Source: Aeromonas australiensis
GTDB lineage: Bacteria; Pseudomonadota; Gammaproteobacteria; Enterobacterales; Aeromonadaceae
NCBI RefSeq assembly: GCF_000819725.1
Contig: NZ_CDDH01000027.1
Location: 1 to 64,000, forward strand
Direction of reading: 5' to 3'
DNA: 64,000 nucleotides
Made by a program: the position numbers and the translations under genes. The notes under the pieces were generated by a model. The model made no database searches. It was not told where the DNA came from and saw only the letters and a list, made by a program, of their open reading frames with translations. Below, piece after piece: positions 1 through 10,304 of the stretch; the stretch's first letter is position 1, and the number at the start of each line of letters is the position of its first letter.

Positions 1-153
1 ATGCGAAGAACCTTTTTTTATCCATTTTTAGCCGTTTGGGAGCTGTCAGGGCCGGTTTATCGTCAACTTTTGCTACTCGATATGGCGAAGGCGTTAAGCA
101 TTGATGAACAATTATTCGCCGCTCAACTTTGCGCCTCTCCGTTATCGGGGTAA
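1..153 (+). CDS. possible short or partial hypothetical ORF
   Basis: An open frame runs from an ATG at the first base to a TAA, giving 50 codons. I do not recognise the product. The window begins exactly at the ATG, so this could be a small complete gene or the last part of a longer one. Codon use is more AT-rich than in the neighbours. A terminator-like hairpin at 171-195 follows the stop, which gives mild support for transcription ending here. It may equally be chance. Confidence 0.2.
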   Translation: MRRTFFYPFLAVWELSGPVYRQLLLLDMAKALSIDEQLFAAQLCASPLSG

Positions 154-170
154 GCTGGAGGTTCGTTTTA

Positions 171-205
171 GCGGGAGGTGCCAGACATCTCCCGCTCTGT
201 TTCTT
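171..205 (+). terminator. probable intrinsic terminator
   Basis: A 10-bp stem (GCGGGAGGTG with CATCTCCCGC, one G-U pair) has the five-base loop CCAGA and is followed by the pyrimidine-rich stretch TCTGTTTCTT. It lies upstream of the yfeH-like gene and would end transcription entering from the left. Confidence 0.5.
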
Positions 206-265
206 GTCCTCCCCAATCCTGACTGTCGCCACGGCTGCAGGATGCCCTTCTGATGGAGACCTTTC

Positions 266-1216
266 GTGCGTCTGGATCCCTTTACTGTTGTGCTGATTGC
301 GGTGGTCACCCTGGCCTCTCTCTTTCCCTGCGAGGGGCAGGTGGCCGTCTGGTTCGGTCTGCTGACCAAGCTGGCGGTGGCGCTCCTGTTCTTCATGCAT
401 GGCGCCAAGCTGTCGCGCCAGAACCTGCTGGCGGGCCTCGGCCACTGGCGGCTCCATCTGGTGGTGATGCTCAGCACCTTCGTGCTGTTTCCGCTGCTGG
501 GGCTGCTGCTCACCCCTCTGGTGCCGAGCTGGCTGAGCCCGGCCATCTACCTCGGCTTCCTCTATCTCTGCGCCCTGCCTGCCACCGTGCAGTCGGCCAT
601 CGCCTTCACCTCGATGGCGGGGGGCAATGTGTCGGCGGCGGTGTGCAGCGCCTCGGCCTCCAGCATCCTCGGCATCTTCCTCTCGCCGGTGCTGGTGGGG
701 ATGATGATCCACGTGCAGGGGGAGGGGATCGACACCTGGCACTCCATCCAGTCCATCATGATGCAGCTGATGCTGCCTTTTGTGGTGGGCCACCTGTCGC
801 GTCCGCTCATCGGTCGCTGGGTCGATAGCCACCGCCCGCTCATTGGCAAGCTGGATCAGAGTTCCATCCTGCTGGTGGTCTACGTCGCCTTCAGCGAGGC
901 GGTGGTGCAGGGGATTTGGCATCAAGTAGGCTGGTACGATCTGGCCAGTATCGTGCTGCTGAGCTGCATCTTGCTGGCGCTGGTGCTCTGCTGGAACGTC
1001 TGGATCAGCCGTCGCCTCGGCTTCGACAAGGCGGACGAGATCACCATCGTTTTCTGCGGCTCGAAAAAGAGTCTGGCCAACGGGGTGCCGATGGCCAACG
1101 TCATGTTCCCGGCCGCCAGCGTCGGCGTCATGGTGCTGCCGCTGATGATCTTCCACCAGATCCAGCTGATGGTCTGCGCCGTGCTGGCGCGCCGCTATCA
1201 CGAGCAGGGAGAGTGA
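266..1216 (+). CDS. yfeH: YfeH-type bile acid:sodium symporter-like transporter
   Basis: The 316-residue integral membrane protein belongs to the SBF-like (bile acid:Na+ symporter, BASS) superfamily and closely resembles E. coli YfeH over its whole length. Recognisable stretches are FFMHGAKLSR near residue 45, QSAIAFTSMAGGN near residue 110 and FCGSKKSLANG near residue 255; the last two correspond to the conserved core helices of the family. About ten hydrophobic segments are expected in the inner membrane. The substrate is unknown; homologues move organic anions with sodium. The start is GTG at 266, seven bases after GGAG at 255-258. The gene stands alone between two hairpins and converges on ovoA. 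Confidence 0.85.
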   Translation: MRLDPFTVVLIAVVTLASLFPCEGQVAVWFGLLTKLAVALLFFMHGAKLSRQNLLAGLGHWRLHLVVMLSTFVLFPLLGLLLTPLVPSWLSPAIYLGFLYLCALPATVQSAIAFTSMAGGNVSAAVCSASASSILGIFLSPVLVGMMIHVQGEGIDTWHSIQSIMMQLMLPFVVGHLSRPLIGRWVDSHRPLIGKLDQSSILLVVYVAFSEAVVQGIWHQVGWYDLASIVLLSCILLALVLCWNVWISRRLGFDKADEITIVFCGSKKSLANGVPMANVMFPAASVGVMVLPLMIFHQIQLMVCAVLARRYHEQGE

Positions 1217-1243
1217 TACTCGCGCCGTTTTTGCTGTCATAAC

Positions 1244-1270
1244 AAGAGGGAGGCCGTTGGCCTCCCTCTT
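1244..1270. terminator. bidirectional intrinsic terminator, yfeH / ovoA
   Basis: A perfect 12-bp inverted repeat (AAGAGGGAGGCC) has a three-base loop GTT. It sits between the convergent ends of the transporter gene and ovoA. The A-rich and T-rich ends allow it to work on either strand. Confidence 0.8.
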
Positions 1271-1294
1271 CTCATCTGTATGCCGACCGGCGGA

Positions 1295-3445
1295 TTAGTG
1301 TTTGCGCCAGACGGTCAGCTGCGCCACCGTGTGCTGATATTTGCGGGCGGTTTCGCGGATCACGAAGGGCACATCCCGGGGCGGGCAGTGCTCCTCGAAC
1401 TCTGCCGCCAGCAGCCGTTGCAGCGCTTGATAGGTGGTGAGCGCCTCGCCGTTTTCGCGAATGCCGCCGAGCCAGTTGGCGGGCGGGGTATATTCCGCCA
1501 GCCAGGTATAGGGGCTGGTGAGCACCAGCAGGCCACCGCTGCGCAGCCGGGGAGCGATATCCCGCAGGAAGCGGGCGGGCTCCCGCAGCCGGTCGATGAG
1601 GTTGGAGGCGAGCACCAGATCATAGTGGTCATATTTGGGCTTGAGGTTGCAGGCATCCCCCTGACTGAAGTGGATGCGCTCAGCCTGACTTGCCCCCAGC
1701 CCGTGGCTCGACAGGCGCGCCTCGCAATACTCCACCAGTTCACCCTCCAGCGGAATGGCGTAGCGGAAGCTGTCCTGGCTGGCGAGGGCCAGCGCCACAT
1801 CGATGAAGCGTGCCGAGTAGTCCACCCCGTCCACATGCTGGAAGTGGCGGGCCAGTTCGAAGCTGGCGCGGCCGGTGGCACAGCCGATATCCAGCGCCCG
1901 CTGGTGGTTGCTGCAGAGCTCGCCAGCAAGATCAGCAAGCGTCTTGGCGTAGTTGGCTACCCCGAAGTGGCTTGGGCCGTACTGGAAGTCGAGGTACTGA
2001 GCGACCAGGGTGTCGGTTTCATAGGGATTCACGATAACGGGTTCCTGATAACGGGAGACCAGATAGCGGAAACCCGCATGCTGGAAGAAGTGACGCCGGA
2101 AGGCGTAACGGGATGATTTGAGCGCTTCGTTACCCGTGCTGATCCAGCTGCCGCCCTTGATCAGGGTATGCTTGCCATCAAAGGTGGGGGTGGAGAAGTC
2201 GTCGTAGAGGGGGTGGATTTTAAAGCCGTCGAAGCCATCGATGGCGGTGCTGGTCCACTGCCAGACATTGCCCACCAGATCGAAGAACTCCCCTTGCGGG
2301 CAGGCATCCACCGGGCAGGAGGAGGCAAAACGGGCCAGATTGATATTGCCGGGGGCCTGTGTCCAGTCCGGCTGATCGCCGGGAACTTGCTCGCGCAGCA
2401 GCATCCACTCTGCCTCGCTCGGCAGCTGGATGGGGAGTCCGGTCCGGGCCGCCTTCCAGCGACAGAAGGCAGCCGCCTCCAGCTGATTCACCTCCACCGG
2501 CCAGTCCCAGGGCATAGGGACCTGCTCGGTCATCAGCCGCAGCTGCAATTGTTCGGGCTTGGTGGAATCACCCACCCAGAAGGTGGGCATCTGCGCCTTG
2601 GCGTACTGGCACCAGCCCCACCCCTCCTCATCCCACCACTGTTGCTGGCCGTAGCCCCCCGCCTGGACGAAGGCGAGGTACTCGGCATTGCTCACCAGCA
2701 TGCGGCTGGCCTGAAACGGGGCCAGCTCGATATGGCGCTCGCCATATTCGTTGTCCCAGCCGTAGGTGGCGTCCTGCTTGCCAAGGCGCACCTTGCCGCC
2801 AGCCACCGGCAGCAGGCTGTTGGCGGGCACCTGATCAATGCGGTGGCGGGCTTCGGTACAGGTGGGCCAATAAGGCTGCGGCCGCACCCAGGCGAGCGGC
2901 AACTGGCGGATCAGCACGCTGGAGGTCTCGAGGTGGATGCGCTCGTGCTCTATCCCCATCAGGATCACCCAGGCCGGGCTCTGCCAGTCGATGGGCAGGG
3001 GGAGCGGCATCTGGCGGATGAAATCGCACACCAGCGAACGGACTCTGGCCCGATAGCTGCGCAGCTCGCTAACTTTGGGCCAGTCGTAGTGGGTCTCGTC
3101 CAGATCGTCCCAGCTCATCTCGTCCACCCCGATGGCGACCATGGCCTCGATGCGGGCATCCAGCCGCTGGTCGATCAGGCGCGCCGCCAGCAGCTTGTTG
3201 ATAAAGAAGGCGGCGGTGTGGCCGTAGTAGAAGATGAGCGGGTGGCGTAGCGGGATCGCCTTGTTGAACCAGGCCCGCTCATCGGCCAGACAGTCGAACA
3301 GTGAGTCGTAGAGATCGAAGGTCTGGCAGAAGTAGGCGAGCAGCTCGCGCCGTTTCTGCTCGGGATCGCTGCCTGTCAGCAACGGGGTGCGAGTCGGTTC
3401 CGGCAGACCGGTGGCGGTGGCATAGAGAGGGCTTGCTTGGGTCAC
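1295..3445 (-). CDS. ovoA: OvoA, 5-histidylcysteine sulfoxide synthase / 4-mercaptohistidine N-methyltransferase
   Basis: The 716-residue enzyme catalyses the first step of ovothiol synthesis: iron- and oxygen-dependent coupling of cysteine to histidine. Three parts are visible. An N-terminal DinB-like domain (about 30-190) carries the metal-ligand region with HTAAFF and the HERIHLE motif. A formylglycine-generating-enzyme-like domain (about 210-450) ends with GNVWQWT near residue 390. A C-terminal SAM methyltransferase domain has DIGCATGRAS near residue 518. The methyltransferase part separates OvoA from EgtB of ergothioneine synthesis. I chose the GTG at 3445 because AAGGAG stands eight bases upstream; 26 more in-frame codons upstream lack such support. 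I see no adjacent OvoB lyase gene. Assignment rests on domain order. Confidence 0.88.
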   Translation of the reverse strand: MTQASPLYATATGLPEPTRTPLLTGSDPEQKRRELLAYFCQTFDLYDSLFDCLADERAWFNKAIPLRHPLIFYYGHTAAFFINKLLAARLIDQRLDARIEAMVAIGVDEMSWDDLDETHYDWPKVSELRSYRARVRSLVCDFIRQMPLPLPIDWQSPAWVILMGIEHERIHLETSSVLIRQLPLAWVRPQPYWPTCTEARHRIDQVPANSLLPVAGGKVRLGKQDATYGWDNEYGERHIELAPFQASRMLVSNAEYLAFVQAGGYGQQQWWDEEGWGWCQYAKAQMPTFWVGDSTKPEQLQLRLMTEQVPMPWDWPVEVNQLEAAAFCRWKAARTGLPIQLPSEAEWMLLREQVPGDQPDWTQAPGNINLARFASSCPVDACPQGEFFDLVGNVWQWTSTAIDGFDGFKIHPLYDDFSTPTFDGKHTLIKGGSWISTGNEALKSSRYAFRRHFFQHAGFRYLVSRYQEPVIVNPYETDTLVAQYLDFQYGPSHFGVANYAKTLADLAGELCSNHQRALDIGCATGRASFELARHFQHVDGVDYSARFIDVALALASQDSFRYAIPLEGELVEYCEARLSSHGLGASQAERIHFSQGDACNLKPKYDHYDLVLASNLIDRLREPARFLRDIAPRLRSGGLLVLTSPYTWLAEYTPPANWLGGIRENGEALTTYQALQRLLAAEFEEHCPPRDVPFVIRETARKYQHTVAQLTVWRKH

Positions 3446-3635
3446 GCTCTGACTCCTTGTTGGCAGTGAAGACTGACAAGACAGTGGTAATGACATTACC
3501 GCAATGGAGAGCTTGGTACGCACGAAGTACCACTATTGGCTCAACAGACCGGCAGGGCAATCCAAAACTTCCACGGGCTGTCAGCATAGTGACCGGCAGG
3601 ACGACCCGCCAATCCGAGCATCATCTCTTGCCAGC

Positions 3636-3660
3636 AAACAGGCCCGCAACGGGCCTGTTT
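3636..3660 (-). terminator. terminator of the frmA-fghA unit
   Basis: An 11-bp perfect stem (AAACAGGCCCG) with a three-base loop lies directly after the fghA stop on the minus strand. The trailing T stretch is short on both strands, so efficiency is uncertain. It lies upstream of the ovoA promoter region. Confidence 0.7.
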
Positions 3661-3662
3661 GA

Positions 3663-4499
3663 TCAAAGGTGGCTGGCGTGAAAGCGCAGGTGCGCCTCGA
3701 TAAAGCTCGCCACGAAGTAGTAGCTGTGGTCATAGCCCTCGTGGCGGTTGAGCTCCAGCGGCCATCCCTTGCTGGCTGCCACCTCGGCCAGCGCATCGAT
3801 ATGCAACTGCTCGGCGAGGAAGGGATCATCCAGCCCCACATCCACCAGGGTGGGCAGCGGCGTGACCGGCTGGTGGCGCAGCAGCTGGCAGGCATCCCAC
3901 TCCTGCCACAATAGCGGATTGCTGCCGAGGTAGGCGCCGAGCGCCTTCTGGCCCCAGGGGCAGCGGCTCGGGTGGCAGATGGGGCTGAACGCCGACACCG
4001 AGCGGTAGCGACCGGGCTCCCGCAACGCGGCGATCAGCGCACCGTGACCGCCCATGGAGTGGCCGCTGATGGCGCGGCGGGTCGAGACCGGGAAGTGGGT
4101 CTCTATCAAGTCAGGCAGTTCGCGGGTGACGTAGTCATACATCTGGTAGTGCGCCTGCCAGGGGCTCTGGCTGGCATTGACGTAAAAGCCTGCCCCCATG
4201 CCGAGGTCATAACTGGGGTCGTCCGCTACGCCGTCGCCGCGGGGGCTGGTGTCCGGCGCCACCAGGGCGATGCCAAGCTCGGCGGCGATACGCTGGGCCC
4301 CCGCCTTCTGCATAAAGTTCTCATCGGTGCAGGTGAGGCCGCTGAGCCAGTAGAGTACTGGGACTTTCTGGCCGGTGAGGGCCTGAGGCGGCAGATAGAT
4401 GGCAAAATTCATCTCGCAGCCGAGCACGCTGGCGTGGTGGCGATAGCGCTTGTGCCAGCCGCCGAAGCTCTTGTTGCTGCTGATAATCTCCAGATTCAT
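3663..4499 (-). CDS. fghA: S-formylglutathione hydrolase
   Basis: The 278-residue alpha/beta hydrolase of the esterase D family cleaves S-formylglutathione to formate and glutathione, the second step of formaldehyde detoxification in the cytoplasm. The nucleophile elbow GHSMGG places the catalytic serine at residue 148. The likely acid is in DVGLDDPF, and the histidine is in YDHSYYF near the C-terminus. SGLTCTDENF near residue 55 is typical of the family. It follows frmA on the same strand with a gap of about 50 bases, so the two probably share a transcript. E. coli names for homologues are FrmB and YeiG; I cannot say which is closer. Confidence 0.92.
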   Translation of the reverse strand: MNLEIISSNKSFGGWHKRYRHHASVLGCEMNFAIYLPPQALTGQKVPVLYWLSGLTCTDENFMQKAGAQRIAAELGIALVAPDTSPRGDGVADDPSYDLGMGAGFYVNASQSPWQAHYQMYDYVTRELPDLIETHFPVSTRRAISGHSMGGHGALIAALREPGRYRSVSAFSPICHPSRCPWGQKALGAYLGSNPLLWQEWDACQLLRHQPVTPLPTLVDVGLDDPFLAEQLHIDALAEVAASKGWPLELNRHEGYDHSYYFVASFIEAHLRFHASHL

Positions 4500-4547
4500 C
4501 GAAGGACTCCTGCACCCCGCCCACGATGGCGGGCGGGGCGATCATGC

Positions 4548-5768
<1,221 letters not shown>

Positions 5769-5795
5769 TCAAATCACTTTTACACACAGGTAATA

Positions 5796-6701
5796 ATGTT
5801 CGGTTGGGAAGGGATCTGTGAATTTGTCAGCGTGGCGGAGCAGGGGGGCTTTACCCCGGCAGCGCGCAAGCTGGGGGTGTCGGTGGCGCAAGTGAGCCGT
5901 CAGGTGGCACAGCTGGAGGACAGGCTGAAGGCCAAGCTGCTGCTGCGCACCACCCGCCAGGTGCGGCTCACCGAGCTTGGCGAGATCTACTATCGCCACT
6001 GCCGTCAGTTGCTGGACAACCTCTATGAGGCGGAGCTGGCGGTGGGGCGCCATCAGGCGGTGCCGCAAGGAACGCTGCGCATCACGGCCCCCGTCTCTTA
6101 CGGCGAGAGCCGCATCGCCCCGCTGGTGAATGACTTTATGGTGCGCTTTCCCCAGCTGGAGGTGACCCTCAACCTCACCAACCAGCTGCTGGATCTGGTG
6201 CATGAAGGCTACGATCTGGCGCTGCGCCTCGGTCATCTCAAGGATTCAACGCTGGTGGCACGCAAGCTGGCGCAGCGGGTGCCCTATGTCTGCGCCTCAC
6301 CGGATTACACCGCCCGCCACGGCATGCCCAACAGCCTCTCCGAGCTCACCCGCCACACCTGTCTGGTGGGCAACAGCGACGAGTGGCACTTCACCCTGGA
6401 TGGCCGTCCCCACAGCGTGCGGGTGCACGGTCTGCTGCACTGCAACAGCGGCCACGCCCTGCTGGATGCGGCGCTCAAGGGGATCGGCATTATCCAGCTG
6501 CCGGACTACTACGTGAGCGACCACCTAGCCCGGGGCGAGCTTATCGAGCTGCTGCCGGAGCTGCGGGCGCCGGCGGAGGGGATCTGGGCCCTCTATCCCC
6601 ACAACCGCCACCTCTCCCCCAAGGTGCGATTGCTGGTGGACTATCTGGCCGAGCGGCTGAGCGACCCGCACCAACCGGCACTGGTGATGCCGATTGGCTA
6701 G
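5796..6701 (+). CDS. LysR-family transcriptional regulator, probable frm regulator
   Basis: The 301-residue protein has an N-terminal winged helix-turn-helix (about residues 5-62, helix FTPAARKLGVSVAQVSRQVAQLE) and the usual LysR periplasmic-binding-like effector domain. It diverges from frmA across 120 bases, the classic arrangement for a LysR regulator that controls its neighbour, so I infer that it governs formaldehyde detoxification. The sequence does not show the effector. It is close to the AaeR/DsdC-like subgroup that starts with a short aromatic N-terminus (MFGWEG). A weak AGG stands six bases before the ATG. Confidence 0.85.
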   Translation: MFGWEGICEFVSVAEQGGFTPAARKLGVSVAQVSRQVAQLEDRLKAKLLLRTTRQVRLTELGEIYYRHCRQLLDNLYEAELAVGRHQAVPQGTLRITAPVSYGESRIAPLVNDFMVRFPQLEVTLNLTNQLLDLVHEGYDLALRLGHLKDSTLVARKLAQRVPYVCASPDYTARHGMPNSLSELTRHTCLVGNSDEWHFTLDGRPHSVRVHGLLHCNSGHALLDAALKGIGIIQLPDYYVSDHLARGELIELLPELRAPAEGIWALYPHNRHLSPKVRLLVDYLAERLSDPHQPALVMPIG

Positions 6702-6864
6702 GGTATGCGGGGGGTCACTGGAGGCTCGTATAAATAACAGGCTTGCCAATAATCGAGTATCATCCCAGGTCAGATAGCTGGAAGCAGGTCGAGGGGTGAA
6801 TATGCCAACGCCTGCTCTTAGCGTTTTTAGCCTTTTTTGTATTCAGTAATGAGGAAGTGTATTT

Positions 6865-7359
6865 ATGTCCAGACCCGATATCCGACTGCAGGATTCGCTC
6901 GTCGCAGGCTTGATTAACGGTGTGATCAACGGCTTGATTGCACACTGGCATTTCAAGGGGGTCGATGCTGTCCTCTTGTCGGTCAATGCCATTGCCCACG
7001 AGCAGACCTCGGTGTGGGGCGAGGCGGTATCCCTGACCTTCGGTCTGGGGATCATACTGTCGCTGATCACCGCCAAGCTGTTCGTCAGCCATCTGCACAA
7101 GGCTCGTCCTGCGCTGCAAAGCAGCTTCAATCCTTCGTTCTGGCGCACCATGCTGCCTATCGCGCTTACCCAGTGTGCCGCCCTGTTCGGCTGGTTTGTG
7201 GCGCTGGCGGTGATCTGGACCAAATACATGGGGGAGATGACCGTCTCCAGCTTCTGGGCCGCCATCCTGGTGGGCGGATTTGCCTTTGTCATCACCCTGT
7301 TTATTGAATATCGCACCAAACAGAATCTGATCTTCAAGAAAGTCAGCCTGCTGGATTGA
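6865..7359 (+). CDS. small four-helix inner-membrane protein of the efflux operon
   Basis: The 164-residue membrane protein has about four hydrophobic segments, with clear ones at roughly 65-80, 95-120 and 130-152. I do not recognise a named family, although such permease-like proteins occur beside HlyD/DUF2955 pairs. GAGGAAG precedes the ATG at a good distance. It is first in a three-gene run with the HlyD-type protein 39 bases on, so it may be an accessory subunit of that exporter. Confidence 0.7.
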   Translation: MSRPDIRLQDSLVAGLINGVINGLIAHWHFKGVDAVLLSVNAIAHEQTSVWGEAVSLTFGLGIILSLITAKLFVSHLHKARPALQSSFNPSFWRTMLPIALTQCAALFGWFVALAVIWTKYMGEMTVSSFWAAILVGGFAFVITLFIEYRTKQNLIFKKVSLLD

Positions 7360-7398
7360 TTCTGTCTCCCCATTTATTTCAGAAAAGGAATAACCCTG

Positions 7399-8523
7399 AT
7401 GAGTGATCCGAAGAGCGCGGCAACCGAGCCAACGGCCGCTACCGTGCCTGCCGCACAGGACAAGAGCAAGCAGGCGCGTTCGCTGACGTATGGTATTTTC
7501 CTGGCGGTATTTATTCTCTGGATTTACAGCCTGTGGGCCGATCGCGTCACCCCCATGACCGATATGGGCCGGGTAAATGGCGAGGTGATCCGCCTTGCGC
7601 CCCAGGTATCCGGTCCGCTTGCCGACATTCATATCGCCAACAACGATGAGGTCACGAAGGGGCAGCTGCTGGTCTCTATCGAGAAGGCCCCCTTCATACT
7701 GGAGGAGAAGGCAACCGAGCTCGCGTTGCAGCAGGCAGCTCAGTCTTACCAGGCTGATTCGGCCTCCATCAAGGTTGCGAAGGCCAATGAGGTGTCAGCG
7801 CGTGCGGCGGCCAACAATGCCAGAGTGCAGGTGGAGCGTTACCGGGCCCTGCTGAAAAAGGGCACCATCAGCCGCGCGGCCATGGATGACAGCCTGACCC
7901 AGCTGCAAACAGCCGAGGCCAATCTGGCGCAAACCGTTTCTGCGCTGGAAAAGGCCCGTTTTGAGGTGGGCCCGCGTGGTGAAGAGAACCCCGAGATTCA
8001 GGCAGTGCTCAACAAGCGTGCCCAGGCCCGCCTCAATCTCGAACACACCGAGCTGAAGGCACCCGCCAATGGCGTCATCACCAATCTGGCGCTGGCCAAA
8101 GGCAACTATGCCAGCGCCGGCCAGCCGCTGTTGACCTTCATCAATACCGATAAGCTCTGGCTGACCGCCATGGTGCGGGAGAACTCGCTGGCCTATTTGA
8201 AGCGGGATGACGCCGTCAAGGTGGTATTTGATGCTTATCCGGGTCAGGTCTTCACCGGCAAGATCACTTCCATCGGCTTTGGCAGCAGTGGCAATGGCAG
8301 CTTGCAGGCCAATGCCGGCACCGGGTTGCTGGACTCCCCTACCTCCCAGCCGAGTGCCCAGCGTTTCCCGGTCAATATCCAGTTTGATGATCTTCCGCCC
8401 GGCGTGAACCCGCGCTTTGGTGGTCGTGCTGTCGTCGCCTTCTACCCGGGAGAGTCCTATCTGGGTGAGCGGCTGGCCGACATCTGGATATGGGCATGGA
8501 GCTACATAAGTTATGTTTCATAG
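7399..8523 (+). CDS. HlyD/EmrA-type membrane fusion protein
   Basis: The 374-residue periplasmic adaptor is anchored by one N-terminal helix (about 30-48). The biotinyl-lipoyl-like halves (LAPQVSGPLADIHIANNDEV near 70 and LKAPANGVITNLALAKGNY near 215) flank a coiled-coil hairpin of about 95-200. A beta-barrel domain follows (NTDKLWLTAMVREN). This domain order is that of the EmrA/AaeA group, which links an inner-membrane pump to an outer-membrane channel. The stop overlaps the start of the next gene by 11 bases, indicating coupled translation. No outer-membrane channel gene is nearby; TolC encoded elsewhere is the likely partner. Confidence 0.88.
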   Translation: MSDPKSAATEPTAATVPAAQDKSKQARSLTYGIFLAVFILWIYSLWADRVTPMTDMGRVNGEVIRLAPQVSGPLADIHIANNDEVTKGQLLVSIEKAPFILEEKATELALQQAAQSYQADSASIKVAKANEVSARAAANNARVQVERYRALLKKGTISRAAMDDSLTQLQTAEANLAQTVSALEKARFEVGPRGEENPEIQAVLNKRAQARLNLEHTELKAPANGVITNLALAKGNYASAGQPLLTFINTDKLWLTAMVRENSLAYLKRDDAVKVVFDAYPGQVFTGKITSIGFGSSGNGSLQANAGTGLLDSPTSQPSAQRFPVNIQFDDLPPGVNPRFGGRAVVAFYPGESYLGERLADIWIWAWSYISYVS

Positions 8524-9544
8524 TTCTGCCAACGCCCTGCTGCGGGTAGCGCTGTTTCCGGTGCTACTGCTGTTTTGGCAATTTGTGTTTGGTACGGATT
8601 TGCCGCTGCTGGCGCCAGCCATGTGCGCGGTATTTCTCACCACCACTCACAATCCGCCGCCGCTCATCATGGTGTTTCTGATGGCTGGGGTCTTGTATCT
8701 GACCTCCTGGGTACAGGCATGGTTGGCAACCTTGTTGCTCGATTACCCCCATGTCTATTACCTCGCGTTGTTGGGCGTCTTCTACTGGTGCATGGATCGC
8801 ACCCGGAAAAACGCGCAGGACCTGATAGCAATCCTGCTTATCGTGGCGACGGCCATGATTGCGGTGTTCGTCAAACAGAAGGGGATTTCGGTCGACCAGA
8901 TACCGCCGGCGTTGCTTAAGAACATCTTCGTGGCAGGTTTTACCGCGTATCTGGCCTATTTCATCTTCCCCGGTGGCGAGCCGTTGACCGATGCCAGCAG
9001 TGCAGCGGCGAGTGCAGGCAAGACGCCTCATCAGGATTGGCACACTCTGTTCAAGGCGGTGCTGGTGCTGACTACTCTCTGTGTCGGCATCACTCTCGAT
9101 CTGGAGCAGAGCACCATCATTGCCATCGTGGTCGCGCTGATTATCAAGGATCCCAATCCGGCGCTGGGGCACGACTACGGTATCCGGCGGTTGCTGACCA
9201 CCTATGCCAGCGTGCTCTACTCGGTGCCGCCCCTGATCATGTGCGTGTTTCAAACCAACCTGATTGGCCAGCTGGGGGTCACTCTGGTGTGCGCCCTGCT
9301 GATGGGGATCCATGCGGTCGAGAAAAAGGCCAGCTACAACTCGATCCAGCTGCTCTATTCAAGCTATGTCGTGCTGGTGTTCTACGCGATCACCTCTACC
9401 AGCATCGATGCGCTGAGCGATGGCATGATCCGCTTTGGCTCGGTGATGCTGGCGGTGATCCTGGGGGTAATGGCACTGATCATCATGCAGCCCAGGTCGC
9501 CTGCCGAGGCTGCAGTGCAGCGAGCCGACCACCACCCCGACTAA
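8513..9544 (+). CDS. DUF2955 / FUSC-like inner-membrane transporter
   Basis: The 343-residue polytopic protein has two sets of hydrophobic helices, roughly 10-165 and 185-330, separated by a polar stretch. This is the two-half layout of FUSC/AaeB-like proteins, and it matches the DUF2955 family usually paired with a HlyD-type adaptor. It would export aromatic acids, drugs or similar compounds together with the upstream adaptor; the substrate cannot be read from sequence. The ATG lies within the end of the adaptor gene (11-base overlap). A terminator follows at 9579-9612. Confidence 0.8.
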   Translation: MFHSSANALLRVALFPVLLLFWQFVFGTDLPLLAPAMCAVFLTTTHNPPPLIMVFLMAGVLYLTSWVQAWLATLLLDYPHVYYLALLGVFYWCMDRTRKNAQDLIAILLIVATAMIAVFVKQKGISVDQIPPALLKNIFVAGFTAYLAYFIFPGGEPLTDASSAAASAGKTPHQDWHTLFKAVLVLTTLCVGITLDLEQSTIIAIVVALIIKDPNPALGHDYGIRRLLTTYASVLYSVPPLIMCVFQTNLIGQLGVTLVCALLMGIHAVEKKASYNSIQLLYSSYVVLVFYAITSTSIDALSDGMIRFGSVMLAVILGVMALIIMQPRSPAEAAVQRADHHPD

Positions 9545-9578
9545 GAAGCTGCCTCTATCACTTCTGCCGTCGTCATAC

Positions 9579-9612
9579 AAAAGAGCCCTTGAGAAATCAG
9601 GGACTCTTTTTA
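9579..9612 (+). terminator. terminator of the efflux operon
   Basis: An interrupted stem (AAAGAG with CTCTTT, plus CCCT with AGGG) carries a nine-base loop and ends in TTTTT. It closes the three-gene efflux unit. Confidence 0.75.
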
Positions 9613-10304
9613 TTGGCAAGCGAGGGTTAATCGATCACTCGATGTGATGGATCTGATTGTATGACTGTAAATGGCTATAAAAATCATAGGCATGATGTAA
9701 TTTTTCTTATTTTTTAAGAAACACTATCCAGGCCATGATGATAGCCCCGGTTTATGGTTAACCATCCCCAAAGGGATTCCTGATTTGTAGCTGGTCAGGA
9801 TCTGCTCGAGCTCGTCATCGGAGAGTGCCTTGTAGTCGATTCGCCTGACATCTGGAACGTCGTGCCCTTCGGGAACCAGCTGTAATGCCCCTACGCTACC
9901 CTGGCCAATGCAACTGAGCAGATCGAAGGGCTGGGTTGATGCCGCTTGATGGCGTGCTACAGCCCTGTACCTCACCTCCGGATTATCTGGCAGCAAGTTA
10001 TCGAAGACGTTATAGGCTTCATCGCCCCGTTAGGGCTGATGGCGCAATGGCATGGAAAGTGAGATGGGGCTGCTGCGCGGTACTCCAGATTGGAAAGCGC
10101 ACGCAGCGCCAGAATAGCCCGGATCTCTGACAGCTCGACCTGATAGCGCAACATGCTGATGCCATTGCCAGACGTTTCCTTGACCCGAAGGCATGCCATC
10201 AAGAGCGGCACCCCATGTTGCTTTATGAGTCTGAAATCAATAAAACCCGGCTGAATTTATGAGAGAATCTTGAGCAATATTGTCCCCCGACCGGAAGAGT
10301 GCTC
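9613..10304. other. island left flank without an intact gene
   Basis: This stretch of about 690 bases between the efflux operon and hsdR holds no intact gene. Bases 9613-9723 are AT-rich and contain a small hairpin near 9704-9722 (TTCTTA with TAAGAA). Bases 9724-10211 read on the minus strand as a frameshifted remnant, listed separately. The hsdR promoter must lie in 10212-10300. I see no tRNA end, integrase or clear direct repeat marking an insertion point. Confidence 0.5.
9724..10211 (-). pseudogene. frameshifted minus-strand gene remnant
   Basis: Two minus-strand frames abut and would read as one protein if the frame changed near 10030-10050. The first part runs from about 10211 (MPLLMACLRVKETSGNG). 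The second continues as DEAYNVFDNLLPDNPEVR and ends with LSDDELEQILTSYKSG before a TAG at 9724. In the second frame a TAA stands just before that segment, so the intact gene is broken. The charged C-terminal part looks protein-like, but I do not recognise the family. It borders the restriction island and may be decayed cargo. It could still be chance open frames. Confidence 0.35.

Noticed and set aside
1280-2116. Long plus-strand frames across ovoA (1280-2116 and 2168-3250)
   Set aside because: They are antisense shadows produced by GC-rich codon use; ovoA on the other strand has clear domains.
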